Assembly (NCBI RefSeq): GCF_021191705.1
Contig: NZ_JAIWPU010000045.1
Location: forward strand, 1-62,378
Origin: Proluteimonas flavola
GTDB lineage: Bacteria; Pseudomonadota; Gammaproteobacteria; Xanthomonadales; Xanthomonadaceae
Direction of reading: 5' to 3'
Length of the DNA stretch: 62,378 nucleotides
The notes under the pieces were generated by a model. It ran no database searches. It was not told the origin of the DNA and saw only the letters and a list, made by a program, of their open reading frames with translations. Below are positions 31,402 through 40,633 of the stretch, piece after piece. Positions within the stretch are counted from its first letter, which is position 1. Every line of letters starts with the position of its first letter. The translations under genes and the position numbers were made by a program.

Positions 31402-32802
31402 ATGCACGCGTCCCTGTCACAGACCGTCTCGTGGTCGCGATCGCCGCTGCTGGCCGCCGTCCTGGCCGTCGTCGTGGCCGGTAGCGCCCCGGCGCAGACT
31501 CGCATCGACCGCGATGGCTTCAACGCCAGCGGCAGCGTCATCGGCGACGACGTGTTCTATGCCATCGGCGGCGGCCGGGCCGTCTCCATGGGCTCGGCCG
31601 GCACCATGCGCAGCATCGGTGTCGGCGTTGGCTGGAACAGCAATCTGATCTGCGGCGACATGAGCATCGAAGCCACGCTGCGCAACCAGCTCAACGGGGC
31701 CACCCAGGGCTTCCAGAACATCATGTCGGACGTGATCCAGAACGCCACCGGTGCGGTGGCATCGCTGCCGGCCCTGATCATCCAGCGCGCCGATCCCGGC
31801 CTCTACAACCTGCTCACCAACGGCATCCTGCAAGCCCGGCTGGATTTCGACCGGTCGAAGATGACGTGTCGCGCGATGGCCAACCGCCTCGCGGACCTGG
31901 CGGGCGGGCAGACGGGCTGGGACCAGATCGCCGAGGGGCTCGCGCTCAAGGCCGCCGTCGGCCAGGGCGATGCGGTCTCGGCGATTGAGCAGGCCGAATC
32001 CAACCGCGGCAACAACGGCGTCCCGTGGGTCGGCGGCAGCAACGCCGGCGGACGGGCCCAGTCCCCGATCCGCGTCGTCGCCGACACCACCCGCGCCGGC
32101 TACAACCTGCTCAACAGCCGCGGCGTCACCGACACCTCGTCGATCGCGTCCAGCGAGTGCGCGAACCGCATGACGTGCCGCACCTGGGCATCGCCGGAGG
32201 CGGCCGTGGCGTGGGCCACCCGCGTGCTGGGCGAGCGCGAGCAACGCACCTGCGACGACTGCACCAAGACCGAGACCATGCCCGGCGTCGGGCTGACGCC
32301 CGTCATCCAGGAGGAGTACGAAACCAAGCTGCAGGCCCTGCAGGACCTGGTGAGCGACGCCAGCCCGACCACCTTCGAGAACCTCGAAGCGGCCGGCAGC
32401 AGCGCGATGCCCATCACCCGCGGCGTGATCGAAGCGCTGCGCGACGAGCCCGACCAGGATCTGCTCGGCAGGCGCCTGGCCTCCGAGGTCGCCCTGGCGA
32501 GCGTGCTCGAAAAAGCGCTGCTCCTGCAACGCATGCTGCTGACCGGCCGGCAGGAACCCAACATCGCCTCCAACGGTCTCGCCATCGAAGCGGTCGAACA
32601 GGAGGCCGATACGCTCGATCGCGAGATCAACAACCTCAAGACCGAGTTGGCGTTGCGCCGCGACCTGGCCGCCAACTCGCCGATGACCATCATCCAGCGC
32701 CACAGCGTCCGGGCGGCCGGCTCGCGCGGCGTCTACCAGGGCGATCCCACCCCGGACCGCCTGGACCGCATCCAGCGCCCGTCGAGCGGACCGACGCCAT
32801 GA
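31402..32802 (+). CDS. TIGR03755 family ICE protein (PFL_4711), TraH-like
   Basis: About 466 residues from ATG 31402, which has GAGG six bases upstream; the ATG at 31390 overlapping the preceding stop is an alternative. It has a signal peptide (cleavage near APA). The conserved block FYAIGGGRAVSMGSAGTM followed by GVGWNSNLICGDMSIEATLR is typical of TIGR03755. A helical C-terminal half carries coiled-coil segments (about 385-420). It probably works with the TraU-like and TraG proteins at the outer membrane or periplasm. Confidence 0.9.
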   Translation: MHASLSQTVSWSRSPLLAAVLAVVVAGSAPAQTRIDRDGFNASGSVIGDDVFYAIGGGRAVSMGSAGTMRSIGVGVGWNSNLICGDMSIEATLRNQLNGATQGFQNIMSDVIQNATGAVASLPALIIQRADPGLYNLLTNGILQARLDFDRSKMTCRAMANRLADLAGGQTGWDQIAEGLALKAAVGQGDAVSAIEQAESNRGNNGVPWVGGSNAGGRAQSPIRVVADTTRAGYNLLNSRGVTDTSSIASSECANRMTCRTWASPEAAVAWATRVLGEREQRTCDDCTKTETMPGVGLTPVIQEEYETKLQALQDLVSDASPTTFENLEAAGSSAMPITRGVIEALRDEPDQDLLGRRLASEVALASVLEKALLLQRMLLTGRQEPNIASNGLAIEAVEQEADTLDREINNLKTELALRRDLAANSPMTIIQRHSVRAAGSRGVYQGDPTPDRLDRIQRPSSGPTP

Positions 32803-33149
32803 CCGCCGCACCGTCGCGCTGGCGCCGGTTGTTCACTCGGGCTACCGCACGCAGGCTGATGTGGATCGCGGTACTGCTGGCCGCGGCGATCGCCGCGAAC
32901 GTGGTCGGCATCCGGATCGCCGGCAGCCTCGACGGCTGGCGGCAGTGGATGGAGGAACACGCCGGCTTCTTCCTTGTCTGGCGCCTGCTGCTGTACGGCG
33001 CCACCGCCTACGGCTGGTGGTGGATGCGGCAGCGCCTGCGGGCACGCGAACCCGACGGCGTCGCCCATCGCCGCCTCGTGCGGGTCGAGGTCGCAGCCGT
33101 CGTCGTGCTCGTCGCGCTGGAAGGGAGCCTGCTCCTGCAGGCCGCATAG
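32799..33149 (+). CDS. Small ICE membrane protein (116 aa)
   Basis: A 116-residue protein with three hydrophobic helices: about 20-38, 57-75 and 95-113. It starts with a basic segment (SRWRRLFTRATARRLMW) that sets the cytoplasmic N-terminus. It overlaps TIGR03755 and precedes TraG by 13 bases, the standard place for an uncharacterised small membrane protein in MPF-G operons. No named family is recalled. Confidence 0.8.
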   Translation: MTAAPSRWRRLFTRATARRLMWIAVLLAAAIAANVVGIRIAGSLDGWRQWMEEHAGFFLVWRLLLYGATAYGWWWMRQRLRAREPDGVAHRRLVRVEVAAVVVLVALEGSLLLQAA

Positions 33150-33162
33150 GCGAGAGGACCCG

Positions 33163-34686
33163 ATGACGCTCTATACCACCGACTACCTGGAGTATTACCT
33201 CACGCTCGTCGGGTGGATCGTCAACAACGGCATCTGGCACGTGCTGGTCGCCAGCGGCGTGTTCGCCATCCCGTTCCTCGCCATCGTCGTGCACGAATGG
33301 CTCCGGGCGCGCGCCGAAGGCGCCGACGAGGGCAACAAGGGCGTCCTGTCGTCCATGCGGATCGAGAACCGGGTGTTCACCGCGATCGTCGTCATCATCT
33401 TCGCCGGCATCCCCTTCATCGACGTCGACTTCAACACCATCCAGTACGACCGGTCCCGCTCCACGCAGTGCCAGGTCAGCGTCCCGGAGCCGTCGGAGAC
33501 CGGCTGGTCGCAGAGCTTCTCGACGCTCAACAACCAGTCCGCGCGCGTGCCGGTGTGGTGGTTCTTCATGCACGCCATCTCGCGCGCGGTCACCAGCGCC
33601 TCGGTAGCGGCGATCCCGTGCGGCACAGATCTGCGGCAGATGCGCATGGACATCGACAACACCCGCATCGACAACCCGCTGCTGGCCCAGGAAGTGGCCG
33701 ACTTCAGCGCAGATTGCTACGGTCCGGCCCGGGCGAAGCTGTTCATGAGCCGGCCCAACCTCAGCGAAGACGAAATGCACGACGTCACCTGGATCGGCTC
33801 CCGGTTCTTCCTGGACAGTCCCGGCTACTACGACAGCTACCGCTCCAGCGCGCCCCGCGATTCCTGGGCGTACGACGACAGGCGGGATGCCGGACTCGCC
33901 CAGGTGCCCAGCGGCGCCGGCTATCCGACCTGCGCGCAATGGTGGAACGACCAGTATTACGGCCTGCGCACGCGCCTGCTCCAGCAGGTGGACCCCGACC
34001 TCCTATCCCGTATGGGGAACTGGGCCGGCTTCATCTCGAACACCGACGTGGACGACGCGGTGATCCGCGCCGTGGCCGCGCCGCGGCAACAGGCGCTCAA
34101 TCAGGGCGCGGTCTACACCGACTACGGCGGCCAGATTGACATGACCGTGCCCAACATCATCACCCGCGCTGCCGGCAATGTCGGCAGCGCGGTCGGCGCG
34201 CTGGGCTACTTCCCCGCCATGGATGCCATGCGACAGGCGCTGCCCATGGCGCTGGCGCTGTTCAAGATGGCGCTGGTCATCTGCATCCCGCTGGTGCTGC
34301 TGATGGGCACCTACGACCTCAAGACGCTGGTGACCGTCAGCTGCGTGCAGTTCGCGCTGTTCTTCGTCGACTTCTGGTTCCAGTTGGCCCGCTGGATCGA
34401 CTCCACCATTCTCGATGCCCTCTACGGCGAGTGGGGCTTCGGCGTGGGCCGTCCGCATACGAACTTCGACCCCCTGATCGGCCTCAACAACGCCTTCGGC
34501 GACATGATGCTCAACTTCGTCATGGCGATGATGTTCGTCGTGCTGCCCACGCTGTGGGTGGCGGCGCTGTCCTGGGCGGGGATACGTGCAGGCGCATTTG
34601 TGGGTGGGATGGCGGTAGCCGCCAGTGGTGTGAAAACCGCGACCACCTCGGGTACCAACACCGCGATCAGCGCCGTCCGCAGATAG
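33163..34686 (+). CDS. traG: TraG-N type conjugal transfer protein
   Basis: The 507-residue inner-membrane protein begins MTLYTTDYLEYYLTLVGWIV, the TraG N-terminal family start, and has about five transmembrane segments (near 15, 40-55, 85-100, 365-400 and 445-475). A large periplasmic region with cysteines lies between. TraG-N proteins stabilise mating pairs and may mediate entry exclusion. GAGAGGAC is a good ribosome binding site for ATG 33163. It ends the main operon; the next gene is convergent. Confidence 0.92.
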   Translation: MTLYTTDYLEYYLTLVGWIVNNGIWHVLVASGVFAIPFLAIVVHEWLRARAEGADEGNKGVLSSMRIENRVFTAIVVIIFAGIPFIDVDFNTIQYDRSRSTQCQVSVPEPSETGWSQSFSTLNNQSARVPVWWFFMHAISRAVTSASVAAIPCGTDLRQMRMDIDNTRIDNPLLAQEVADFSADCYGPARAKLFMSRPNLSEDEMHDVTWIGSRFFLDSPGYYDSYRSSAPRDSWAYDDRRDAGLAQVPSGAGYPTCAQWWNDQYYGLRTRLLQQVDPDLLSRMGNWAGFISNTDVDDAVIRAVAAPRQQALNQGAVYTDYGGQIDMTVPNIITRAAGNVGSAVGALGYFPAMDAMRQALPMALALFKMALVICIPLVLLMGTYDLKTLVTVSCVQFALFFVDFWFQLARWIDSTILDALYGEWGFGVGRPHTNFDPLIGLNNAFGDMMLNFVMAMMFVVLPTLWVAALSWAGIRAGAFVGGMAVAASGVKTATTSGTNTAISAVRR

Positions 34687-34704
34687 ATGGACCGACTTGC
34701 CGTT

Positions 34705-35061
34705 TCACCACTCGTCTTCTGGAAACGTCGGCCGGTCGAGCCGTTGGTCGAGGTCGTTGTACAGCCCGAAACCATACGGGCCATAACGCCATTGCGTGCC
34801 GGCGTAGAGGGCATGGCCGACGTATGGAGCGATCAAGAACAGCGCGAGAGCCAACGCCAGCCAGAATGCGACATAGAAAAGCGCAGCCAGCAGCACCAGC
34901 TTCACGCTCCACAACAGGCCCCAGGCCAGGGCGCTGGACCAACCACGCGCCAGCAGCCAGCGGGCGACCTGGTGTTCCCCGCGCAGGTAGGCGCCCCACA
35001 CTCGACCCGTCCTTCGGCCAAGGCGGACGGGCCATCGTGCGTTGTGCGTATCGGTCGTCAT
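34705..35061 (-). CDS. DUF3742 family protein
   Basis: From ATG 35061 (GAGGCG upstream) the protein has 118 residues. It has a basic N-terminus, RLGRRTGRVWGAYLRGEH, then one or two membrane helices (about 50-85), and an end with GTQWRYGPYGFGLYNDLDQRL typical of DUF3742. It is commonly encoded between TraG and the relaxase in this element class, in the opposite direction. Function unknown. A longer start at 35091 is possible but lacks a binding site. Confidence 0.85.
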   Translation of the reverse strand: MTTDTHNARWPVRLGRRTGRVWGAYLRGEHQVARWLLARGWSSALAWGLLWSVKLVLLAALFYVAFWLALALALFLIAPYVGHALYAGTQWRYGPYGFGLYNDLDQRLDRPTFPEDEW

Positions 35062-35371
35062 GGTCGCCTCGTTTCCGATGCTTCGGCACATGATCCCTGG
35101 ATCGGTTTTCCAGTCTGCCCCAGCATAGACCCGATCGGACGTACCCGTGGCATGGATCGTCGGATTGGCCGGCCCGTCTCGGGACCGGCAGCATGCTTAG
35201 TTCATGCGGCAAATATAAAACGGGATGCGATTTCGGCAACATCCAGCCCAAAGTCGCCCGTTGCGGTCTTGCCCACCCTGGCTGTTGATCTTGGCCTCGT
35301 CATTCACATATTACATCTGTTGCGTTTATTTCATTTAATGGGCTATGATGCGTCCAGAACAGGAGCCCCCC
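35062..35371 (+). promoter_or_regulatory. Intergenic region with promoter of the PIN toxin-antitoxin pair
   Basis: This stretch has lower GC content than its neighbours. A sigma-70-like promoter is visible: TTGCGT (35320-35325), 18-base spacer, TATGAT (35344-35349). The antitoxin start at 35372 lies 22 bases downstream with AGGAG between. No other gene is seen; the DUF3742 promoter must also lie here, on the other strand. Confidence 0.6.
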
Positions 35372-35836
35372 ATGACATTGCTTGCACATCGACAACTCCC
35401 TCCCTCGGCGCAGGACGCCGCGATCGCTCGGGTGTCCGGCCAATTTCTGTCCCCCTACGCGCGGCAGAAGCGGCCGCTCACACTGCACGTCACTGACGCC
35501 GAGCAGGACCGGCCGATCGAACTGCCGGCCGGCGCGGTCGCCCTGCTGATGGACATCCTCGAAGCGATGGCGGCCGGGCGCGGCGTCACGCTCGTTCCGG
35601 AGAATGCGGAACTGACAACCGTACAGGCCGCCGAGGTGCTCAATGTGTCCCGTCCGTTCCTGATCAAGCTGCTGGACGATGGCGCCATCCCGTATCGGAA
35701 GGTCGGCAAGCACCGGCGTATCCGCATGGAAGACGTCATGGCCTACAAGACGGTGATCGACAGCGAGCGCGAAGCGGTGCTCGACGCACTGGTCAGCCAG
35801 GCGCAGGAACAGGACATGGGTTACGGCCGTCAGTGA
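35372..35836 (+). CDS. Helix-turn-helix antitoxin (excisionase-family DNA-binding domain)
   Basis: From ATG 35372 (AGGAG upstream) the protein has 154 residues. The C-terminal half carries an excisionase-type winged helix-turn-helix: LTTVQAAEVLNVSRPFLIKL, then IPYRKVGKHRRIRMEDVMAY. It should bind its own promoter and neutralise the PIN-domain protein encoded next. The toxin gene begins with GTG within the antitoxin stop (GTGA), coupling their translation. N-terminal region (1-60) has no known domain. The pair likely stabilises the element. Confidence 0.85.
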   Translation: MTLLAHRQLPPSAQDAAIARVSGQFLSPYARQKRPLTLHVTDAEQDRPIELPAGAVALLMDILEAMAAGRGVTLVPENAELTTVQAAEVLNVSRPFLIKLLDDGAIPYRKVGKHRRIRMEDVMAYKTVIDSEREAVLDALVSQAQEQDMGYGRQ

Positions 35837-36402
35837 GCCAATACACCGCCCTGCTGGATGCGAACGTCCTCTATCCCGCACCGCTGCGGGACCTGCTGCT
35901 GCAACTGGCCGTCACCGACCTGTTCAAGGCGAAGTGGACGGCAGACATCCATCGCGAATGGATCGAGGCCCTTCTGCGCAACGAGCCGCAGCGGGACCGC
36001 GCCGCACTGGAGCGCACGCGCGACCTGATGGACCGGGCCACGCGCGACAACCTGGTCGAAGGCTACCAAGCCCTGATCCCAGTGCTGACGCTGCCGGATC
36101 CGGATGATCGCCATGTGCTCGCCGCTGCCATCGTTGGGCGCTGCGACGTGATCGTGACGCAGAATCTCGTGGACTTCCCAGCCACGGCTCTGGCGCCTTT
36201 CGGCGTCGACGCGCAGCATCCGGACGCATTCCTGGTCAATCACCTGCATCTTGCGCCGGGCGTGTTCTGCGCATCTGTCCGTAAGGTCCGCGCGCGCCTC
36301 AAAAATCCGCCCTACAGCGTGGACGAACATCTCTCCACGCTCACGCAGCTGGGCCTTGTCGCGACGGCGGCAGAACTCAGCGGCTTCGCTGAGCTTCTGT
36401 GA
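35833..36402 (+). CDS. PIN-domain toxin
   Basis: The 189-residue protein has PIN nuclease features: ALLDANVLYPAPLRD with the first Asp, LPDPDDRHVLAAAIVG with the central acidic residues, and DVIVTQNLVDFP near the end. It should be a Mg-dependent ribonuclease controlled by the helix-turn-helix antitoxin. It is larger than typical VapC (about 130), because a C-terminal helical extension is present (about 140-189). Start GTG 35833 overlaps the antitoxin stop. Confidence 0.85.
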   Translation: MSQYTALLDANVLYPAPLRDLLLQLAVTDLFKAKWTADIHREWIEALLRNEPQRDRAALERTRDLMDRATRDNLVEGYQALIPVLTLPDPDDRHVLAAAIVGRCDVIVTQNLVDFPATALAPFGVDAQHPDAFLVNHLHLAPGVFCASVRKVRARLKNPPYSVDEHLSTLTQLGLVATAAELSGFAELL

Positions 36403-36598
36403 CGCCGTCCAGTTGACGGCAACCCCGCAAGCCCGGCACCCCAGCAACCGGACGCGTCAATGGATGACAGGCGCTAGGACATTTCCGTTTCGAGCGACCG
36501 CCCGGCGAATTCCGGGACGCAGGCCAGCCCGCATTGATAGCGGCACCGCCGCTGTGCCGGCCCTATACCCAAGGGCTTCCTCAAACGGAAAAGGCAAA

Positions 36599-36641
36599 GG
36601 GCCCGCAAGGGGGAAGGGAACGGGGCCAAGGGGAAGGGCCC
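36599..36641 (+). other. Guanine-quadruplex-prone polypurine tract before the relaxase
   Basis: Between 36609 and 36638 lie five consecutive G-runs (5, 3, 4, 4, 3 Gs) separated by 2, 3, 4 and 2 bases, on the + strand. GGGCCC flanks both sides (36599-36604 and 36636-36641). The tract is 52 bases before the relaxase ATG at 36693, inside its leader or close to a possible transfer origin. The whole 36403-36692 gap has no gene. Confidence 0.6.
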
Positions 36642-36692
36642 TATCCGGAAAAGAAAAAGGCCCACCGCTTCCCCGCCGCTCTCGGGTGCCGC

Positions 36693-38552
36693 ATGTTCGC
36701 TCTGTTCCAACGAAAAGGTACGGCCCAGGCCGCCGACGCCGGTGCCGGCAGGCGCGGACTCCTGCGGCCAGAGTCCCCGGCTGCGCTGCTGTCGACCCCG
36801 CGTCGGCAACGCCTGCTGGAACACATCTGGCAACGCACCTCGCTCTCGCGCACGCAGTTCGCCACCCTCTATCGCGCCCCGCTGGAGGGGTACGCCGCGC
36901 TGGTCCAGCAGTTCCCCGCCTCTGAGAGCCACCACCACGCATATCCCGGCGGGATGCTGGACCACGGCTTGGAAATCGTGGCGTACGCCCTGAAGCTGCG
37001 ACAGTCGCACCTGCTGCCGGCCGGCACCACGCCCGAAGACCAGGCCGCGCAGGCCGAAGCCTGGACTGCTGCCACCGCCTACGCCGCGCTGCTGCACGAC
37101 ATCGGCAAGATCGCCGTGGACCTGCATATCGAGCATGGCGACGGCAGCGTCTGGCACCCCTGGCATGGCCCGCTGCAGCGCCCCTACCGGTTCCGCTACC
37201 GCGCCGACCGCGAGTACCGCCTGCACAGTGCCGCGACCGGGTTGCTCTACAACCGCCTGCTCGATGCACGGCACTTCGACTGGCTCAGCGGCTACCCCAC
37301 CCTGTGGTCGGCGCTGCTCTACGTGCTGGCCGGCCAGTACGAACATGCCGGCGTGCTCGGCGACCTGGTGCGGCAGGCCGACCAGGCGTCCGTCGCCCAG
37401 GCGCTCGGCGGCGATCCCACCCGCGCATTGGCCGCACCCAAGCACGCCCTGCAGCGCAAGCTGCTCGAAGGACTGCGCTACCTGCTGAAGGAAGAACTGA
37501 AGCTCAACCAGCCGCAGGCCTCCGACGGCTGGCTCACCGACGACGCGCTCTGGCTTGTCAGCAAGACCGTCTCCGACAAGCTGCGCGCGCATCTGCTGGC
37601 ACAGGGCATCGACGGCATCCCGGCCAACAACACCGCCGTGTTCAACGTCCTGCAGGACCACGGCATGCTGCAGCCCACCCCGGACGGCAAGGCCGTCTGG
37701 CGCGCCACGATCACCAGCGATGTCGGGTGGTCGCACACCTTCACCCTGTTGCGCGTCGCCCCGGCGCTGATCTGGGAGCCCGGCGAGCGCCCGTCGCCGT
37801 TCGCCGGCACCGTCGACCTGGTGCACGAGCCTGTCACCGAGACAGGTCCCGAAGCGGGGACCGCGTCGCCTGCCGCACCGCCGCCCGCCGTCTCTGCGGC
37901 AACCGCGTCAGGTGCCGAACCGGTGTCGTCGCCGCCCGTGCCGGCCGCGCCACCGCAGGCTGGCGCAGCCGCCGCGGCGGACGACGGCGTGGATGCACTG
38001 CTGCAACTGCTCGATTCGACCGATGTGCCGCCATCCCCCGCCGCGGCAGACCCGCCGGTGCCGGCAGATGCCCCACTCCCGCAACCTTCCACACCCGTCG
38101 CACCGGCCGCGCCCGAGGGACGTGCGTCCCCGTCCGGCAAGCACTTCCTGGCATGGCTCAGACACGGCATCGAGCATCGCAAACTCGTCATCAACGACGC
38201 CAAGGCGCTGGTGCACACCACCGACGGCACAGCCTTCCTTGTCAGTCCCGGCGTGTTCCAGCGATATGCCCAGGAGCACCCCGAAACCAGCGCCCTGGCC
38301 AAGCAGGACGCGCTGCAGGACTGGCAGTGGGTGCAGAAGCGCTTCGAGAAGCTCAGCGTGCACCGCAAGCAGGCCAGCGGCCTGAACATCTGGACATGCA
38401 AGGTCGACGGACCGCGCAAGACGCGACGGCTGCATGGCTACCTGCTGGACGACCCCGGGCGCCTGTTCGAGGACCTGCCGCTCGACAACCCCTATATCGT
38501 GCTCGCCGTTGACGGGACAGCGAGCGGTAGCCGCACGGCATCGCTTCAATGA
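36693..38552 (+). CDS. traI: MobH-family relaxase (TraI_2 type)
   Basis: About 619 residues from ATG 36693 (weak binding site). The N-terminal domain has the MobH histidine triad and following block ESHHHAYPGGMLDHGLEIVA (about residue 77), and an HD-type metal site LLHDIGKIAVD near 138. A Pro/Ala-rich linker (about 380-480) leads to a TraI_2 C-terminal domain with SGKHFLAWLRHGIEHRKLVI. The enzyme nicks at oriT and pilots the strand to TraD. Upstream codons in frame (to 36534) are low-complexity and run through the G-rich tract, so a later start is chosen. Confidence 0.9.
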   Translation: MFALFQRKGTAQAADAGAGRRGLLRPESPAALLSTPRRQRLLEHIWQRTSLSRTQFATLYRAPLEGYAALVQQFPASESHHHAYPGGMLDHGLEIVAYALKLRQSHLLPAGTTPEDQAAQAEAWTAATAYAALLHDIGKIAVDLHIEHGDGSVWHPWHGPLQRPYRFRYRADREYRLHSAATGLLYNRLLDARHFDWLSGYPTLWSALLYVLAGQYEHAGVLGDLVRQADQASVAQALGGDPTRALAAPKHALQRKLLEGLRYLLKEELKLNQPQASDGWLTDDALWLVSKTVSDKLRAHLLAQGIDGIPANNTAVFNVLQDHGMLQPTPDGKAVWRATITSDVGWSHTFTLLRVAPALIWEPGERPSPFAGTVDLVHEPVTETGPEAGTASPAAPPPAVSAATASGAEPVSSPPVPAAPPQAGAAAAADDGVDALLQLLDSTDVPPSPAAADPPVPADAPLPQPSTPVAPAAPEGRASPSGKHFLAWLRHGIEHRKLVINDAKALVHTTDGTAFLVSPGVFQRYAQEHPETSALAKQDALQDWQWVQKRFEKLSVHRKQASGLNIWTCKVDGPRKTRRLHGYLLDDPGRLFEDLPLDNPYIVLAVDGTASGSRTASLQ

Positions 38553-38754
38553 GCATTTTGGGTGGAAAGGGGTCGGTCTCCTTGCGAATGGAAGGAGTTG
38601 AATAGCGGACATTCAAACGGCTTGCATAGCACAGAATTCTGCACATACTGCGATCCTGGCTCGCGTGACTGACGCTGAAGATGGGCAACCATCGGGGAGC
38701 GTGGGCAGATCGCGCCGCGCGTCTGGGCACAATTCTCTCTCGATGGAGATGCCG

Positions 38755-39387
38755 ATGCCCGAATTCAGTTCTCTGCTCGCCTTCGCGCTCATCGCGCTCG
38801 GCATGGTCCTGACGCCCGGACCCAACATGGTCTACCTGATCTCACGCTCGATCTGCCAAGGGCGTGTCGCCGGACTCATTTCGCTTGGCGGCGTAGCGCT
38901 CGGTTTCGTCTTCTACATGATTTGCGCGGCTTTCGGCATCACCGCGCTCGTGCTGGCCGTGCCCTACGCCTATGACGCGATCCGCTTCGCGGGCGCCCTT
39001 TACCTCCTGTGGCTCGCCTGGCAGGCGGTTCGTCCCGGTGGACGCTCCCCGTTTCAGCTGAAAGACCTGCCGAAAGACGGCCCCCTCAAGCTGTTCCTCA
39101 TGGGCTTCCTCACCAACCTTCTGAACCCGAAGATCGCGGTTATGTACCTGTCGCTGCTGCCGCAGTTCATCGATCCGGCGAACGGAAGCGTGCTAGCGCA
39201 ATCGCTCGTCCTCGGCACGACGCAGATCATCATCAGCGTATTCGTGAACGCCATGATCGCCGTCTCAGCCGGGTCGATCGCGGTGTTCCTCGTGCGTCGC
39301 CCATCCTTCGCGGCCGTTCAACGCTGGATCATGGGGACTGTGCTCGCCGCCCTCGCAGTCAAGATGGCAACTGAGGCGCGGCGCTAG
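38755..39387 (+). CDS. LysE/RhtB-family amino acid exporter
   Basis: The 210-residue membrane protein begins MPEFSSLLAFALIALGMVLT, followed by PGPNMVYLISRS, the LysE/RhtB N-terminal signature, and has six hydrophobic helices. It exports amino acids such as homoserine or threonine; the substrate cannot be read from sequence. GGAG at 38746-38749 favours the ATG at 38755 over those at 38743 and 38749. It lies after the relaxase and is not a transfer gene, so it is either cargo or the start of flanking DNA. A TTGCAT-16-CATACT promoter is possible at 38622-38649. Confidence 0.88.
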   Translation: MPEFSSLLAFALIALGMVLTPGPNMVYLISRSICQGRVAGLISLGGVALGFVFYMICAAFGITALVLAVPYAYDAIRFAGALYLLWLAWQAVRPGGRSPFQLKDLPKDGPLKLFLMGFLTNLLNPKIAVMYLSLLPQFIDPANGSVLAQSLVLGTTQIIISVFVNAMIAVSAGSIAVFLVRRPSFAAVQRWIMGTVLAALAVKMATEARR

Positions 39388-39523
39388 GCAGATTCAGTCC
39401 GCTTTCCGGTCTGCGCGAAACAAGCTTGAGCGTCTCGGAAGGGTCGAAATCCGCCTGTTGGAGTGGCGCTTGGCGCCGAAGAAACGGCCAGCTTCCGTAG
39501 CGCCAGATGGACCATCCTCCCGC

Positions 39524-40240
39524 TCACGCGGCTGCAGGCTTTTCCCATTCCATCATCAACAGCCAGGGGACGCGCCGATAGCGGTCGACTCTGTCGGGAT
39601 CGCCGCCATAGGGAACCGGTTCGTCGAAGTGGCGCAGGATCAGTCCCTGGTCGAGCAGCAACCGCATATAGGTGCCCAACGGCCGATGCCAGTTGCGGAT
39701 CCGGATGCCGCGCATCTCCACCCACACGTCGCGTTCGTCGAGATAGCGATCGATGCAGAACTGCGGTTCGCCGGCTTCATCCGTCGACCATCCACCAGTC
39801 GTGCTCGCGGTGCTGAAGCTGGTGAGGTTGGCGATCAGCAACATCCCTCCGGGTCGAAGGACGCGTGCCATTTCGCCGATCGCGGCTGCGATATCGGGAA
39901 TGTCGATCAGCGTGAGATAGCTGACCACCGCATCGAACGCGCCATCGGTAAAGTCGAGCGCTTCGGCGCGCCCGATGCGATAGTCGCCGGCGGGGTCGTT
40001 CCGCCGTGCTTCGGCAATCAATTCGTCGACGGGATCGACACCGACCGTGGCGATGCCGGTCTGTTGCATCCTCCGGCAGAAGCGGCCTTCCCCGCAGCCC
40101 ACATCGAGCACGGTGGCGGGTGCACGCCTGCACAGGCGTTCCATCATGGGCACATCGAGGACGCATTCCCGGCTGAAGTCCCCGCGATCACCGATCTGGG
40201 CGATCCACGCCGCTGCCGACTCTTGCCAACCGTTCGTCAT
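39524..40240 (-). CDS. Class I SAM-dependent methyltransferase
   Basis: The 238-residue protein has motif I VLDVGCGEGRFCRRM (about 43-57), acidic motif II VGVDPVDELI and motif III-like LRPGGMLLIANL, typical of small-molecule methyltransferases of the methyltransf_11 type. The substrate is unknown. It is soluble, unlinked to a pathway here, and transcribed against its neighbours. It is not related to the element's DNA methyltransferase at 4449. Confidence 0.85.
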   Translation of the reverse strand: MTNGWQESAAAWIAQIGDRGDFSRECVLDVPMMERLCRRAPATVLDVGCGEGRFCRRMQQTGIATVGVDPVDELIAEARRNDPAGDYRIGRAEALDFTDGAFDAVVSYLTLIDIPDIAAAIGEMARVLRPGGMLLIANLTSFSTASTTGGWSTDEAGEPQFCIDRYLDERDVWVEMRGIRIRNWHRPLGTYMRLLLDQGLILRHFDEPVPYGGDPDRVDRYRRVPWLLMMEWEKPAAA

Positions 40241-40633
40241 CGAAGCTCCCTGAGTGCTGTGTACTGATTATCGACGGCAAACGGAGTGTTTGCCACGGGC
40301 CATGCCCAGGCAGGTACCTTCTAGGGCAGGCGCATCCGTAGGCCGCGGACTGCCGGCAGTCCAGAAACCTCGTGGTCGAGAACCTCAACGACGGTCCGGT
40401 GATCCGGCGCAGGTGTGGGGACAGTGATCCGTTCGCCGGCCTGATCCTCGCCAATCGCGTCGATGCAGGCGACATCGCCTGGACAAGAATCGACCACCGC
40501 TCGGATAGATGTCCTGTCGTGCGATCCAATGCGCATCGCACGTCCCCTCGCGGTTCGGCTTTCCAGACTTCGATCACCCCGTCCAGCCCCGCCGGCGCGG
40601 GCCGATGTGCATCCTCATGGGCGCATTCAAGGC
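40241..40633. other. Intergenic region between methyltransferase and dinB
   Basis: About 390 bases with no gene I can support. A 71-codon minus-strand reading frame (40321-40536) has no recognisable family and no good ribosome binding site. The CATGCCCAGG at 40301 resembles part of the three-hairpin element but lacks its stems. Confidence 0.4.

Larger units (their letters stand above)
463..38552. mobile_element. Integrative conjugative element, MPF-G (PFGI-1-like) type, visible part
   Basis: The span carries a DUF3577/DUF3275/DUF3085 replication-maintenance block, a complete set of TIGR037xx integrating-conjugative-element proteins, TraD and TraC ATPases, TraG and a MobH relaxase in the order typical of MPF-G elements. 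Integrase, ParA, TopB, SSB and attachment sites are not present, so the true ends are outside or lost; these limits are simply the first and last recognisable element genes. Cargo sits at 8455-12657, and single genes are inserted at 15409, 19990, 29175 and 35372-36402. Class assignment is from known gene order, not a database search. Confidence 0.85.

Noticed and set aside
36404..36420. Hairpin GCCGTC/GACGGC after the PIN toxin gene as a terminator
   Set aside because: The 6-bp stem is not followed by T residues; could be incidental.
40301..40310. A fourth CATGCCCAGG, as in the three-hairpin element
   Set aside because: Flanking bases form neither stem 1 nor stem 2, and no gene start follows at the usual distance; a chance match.
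40321..40536. 71-codon minus-strand frame between methyltransferase and dinB
   Set aside because: No family, no ribosome binding site; cannot be separated from a random open frame in GC-rich DNA.
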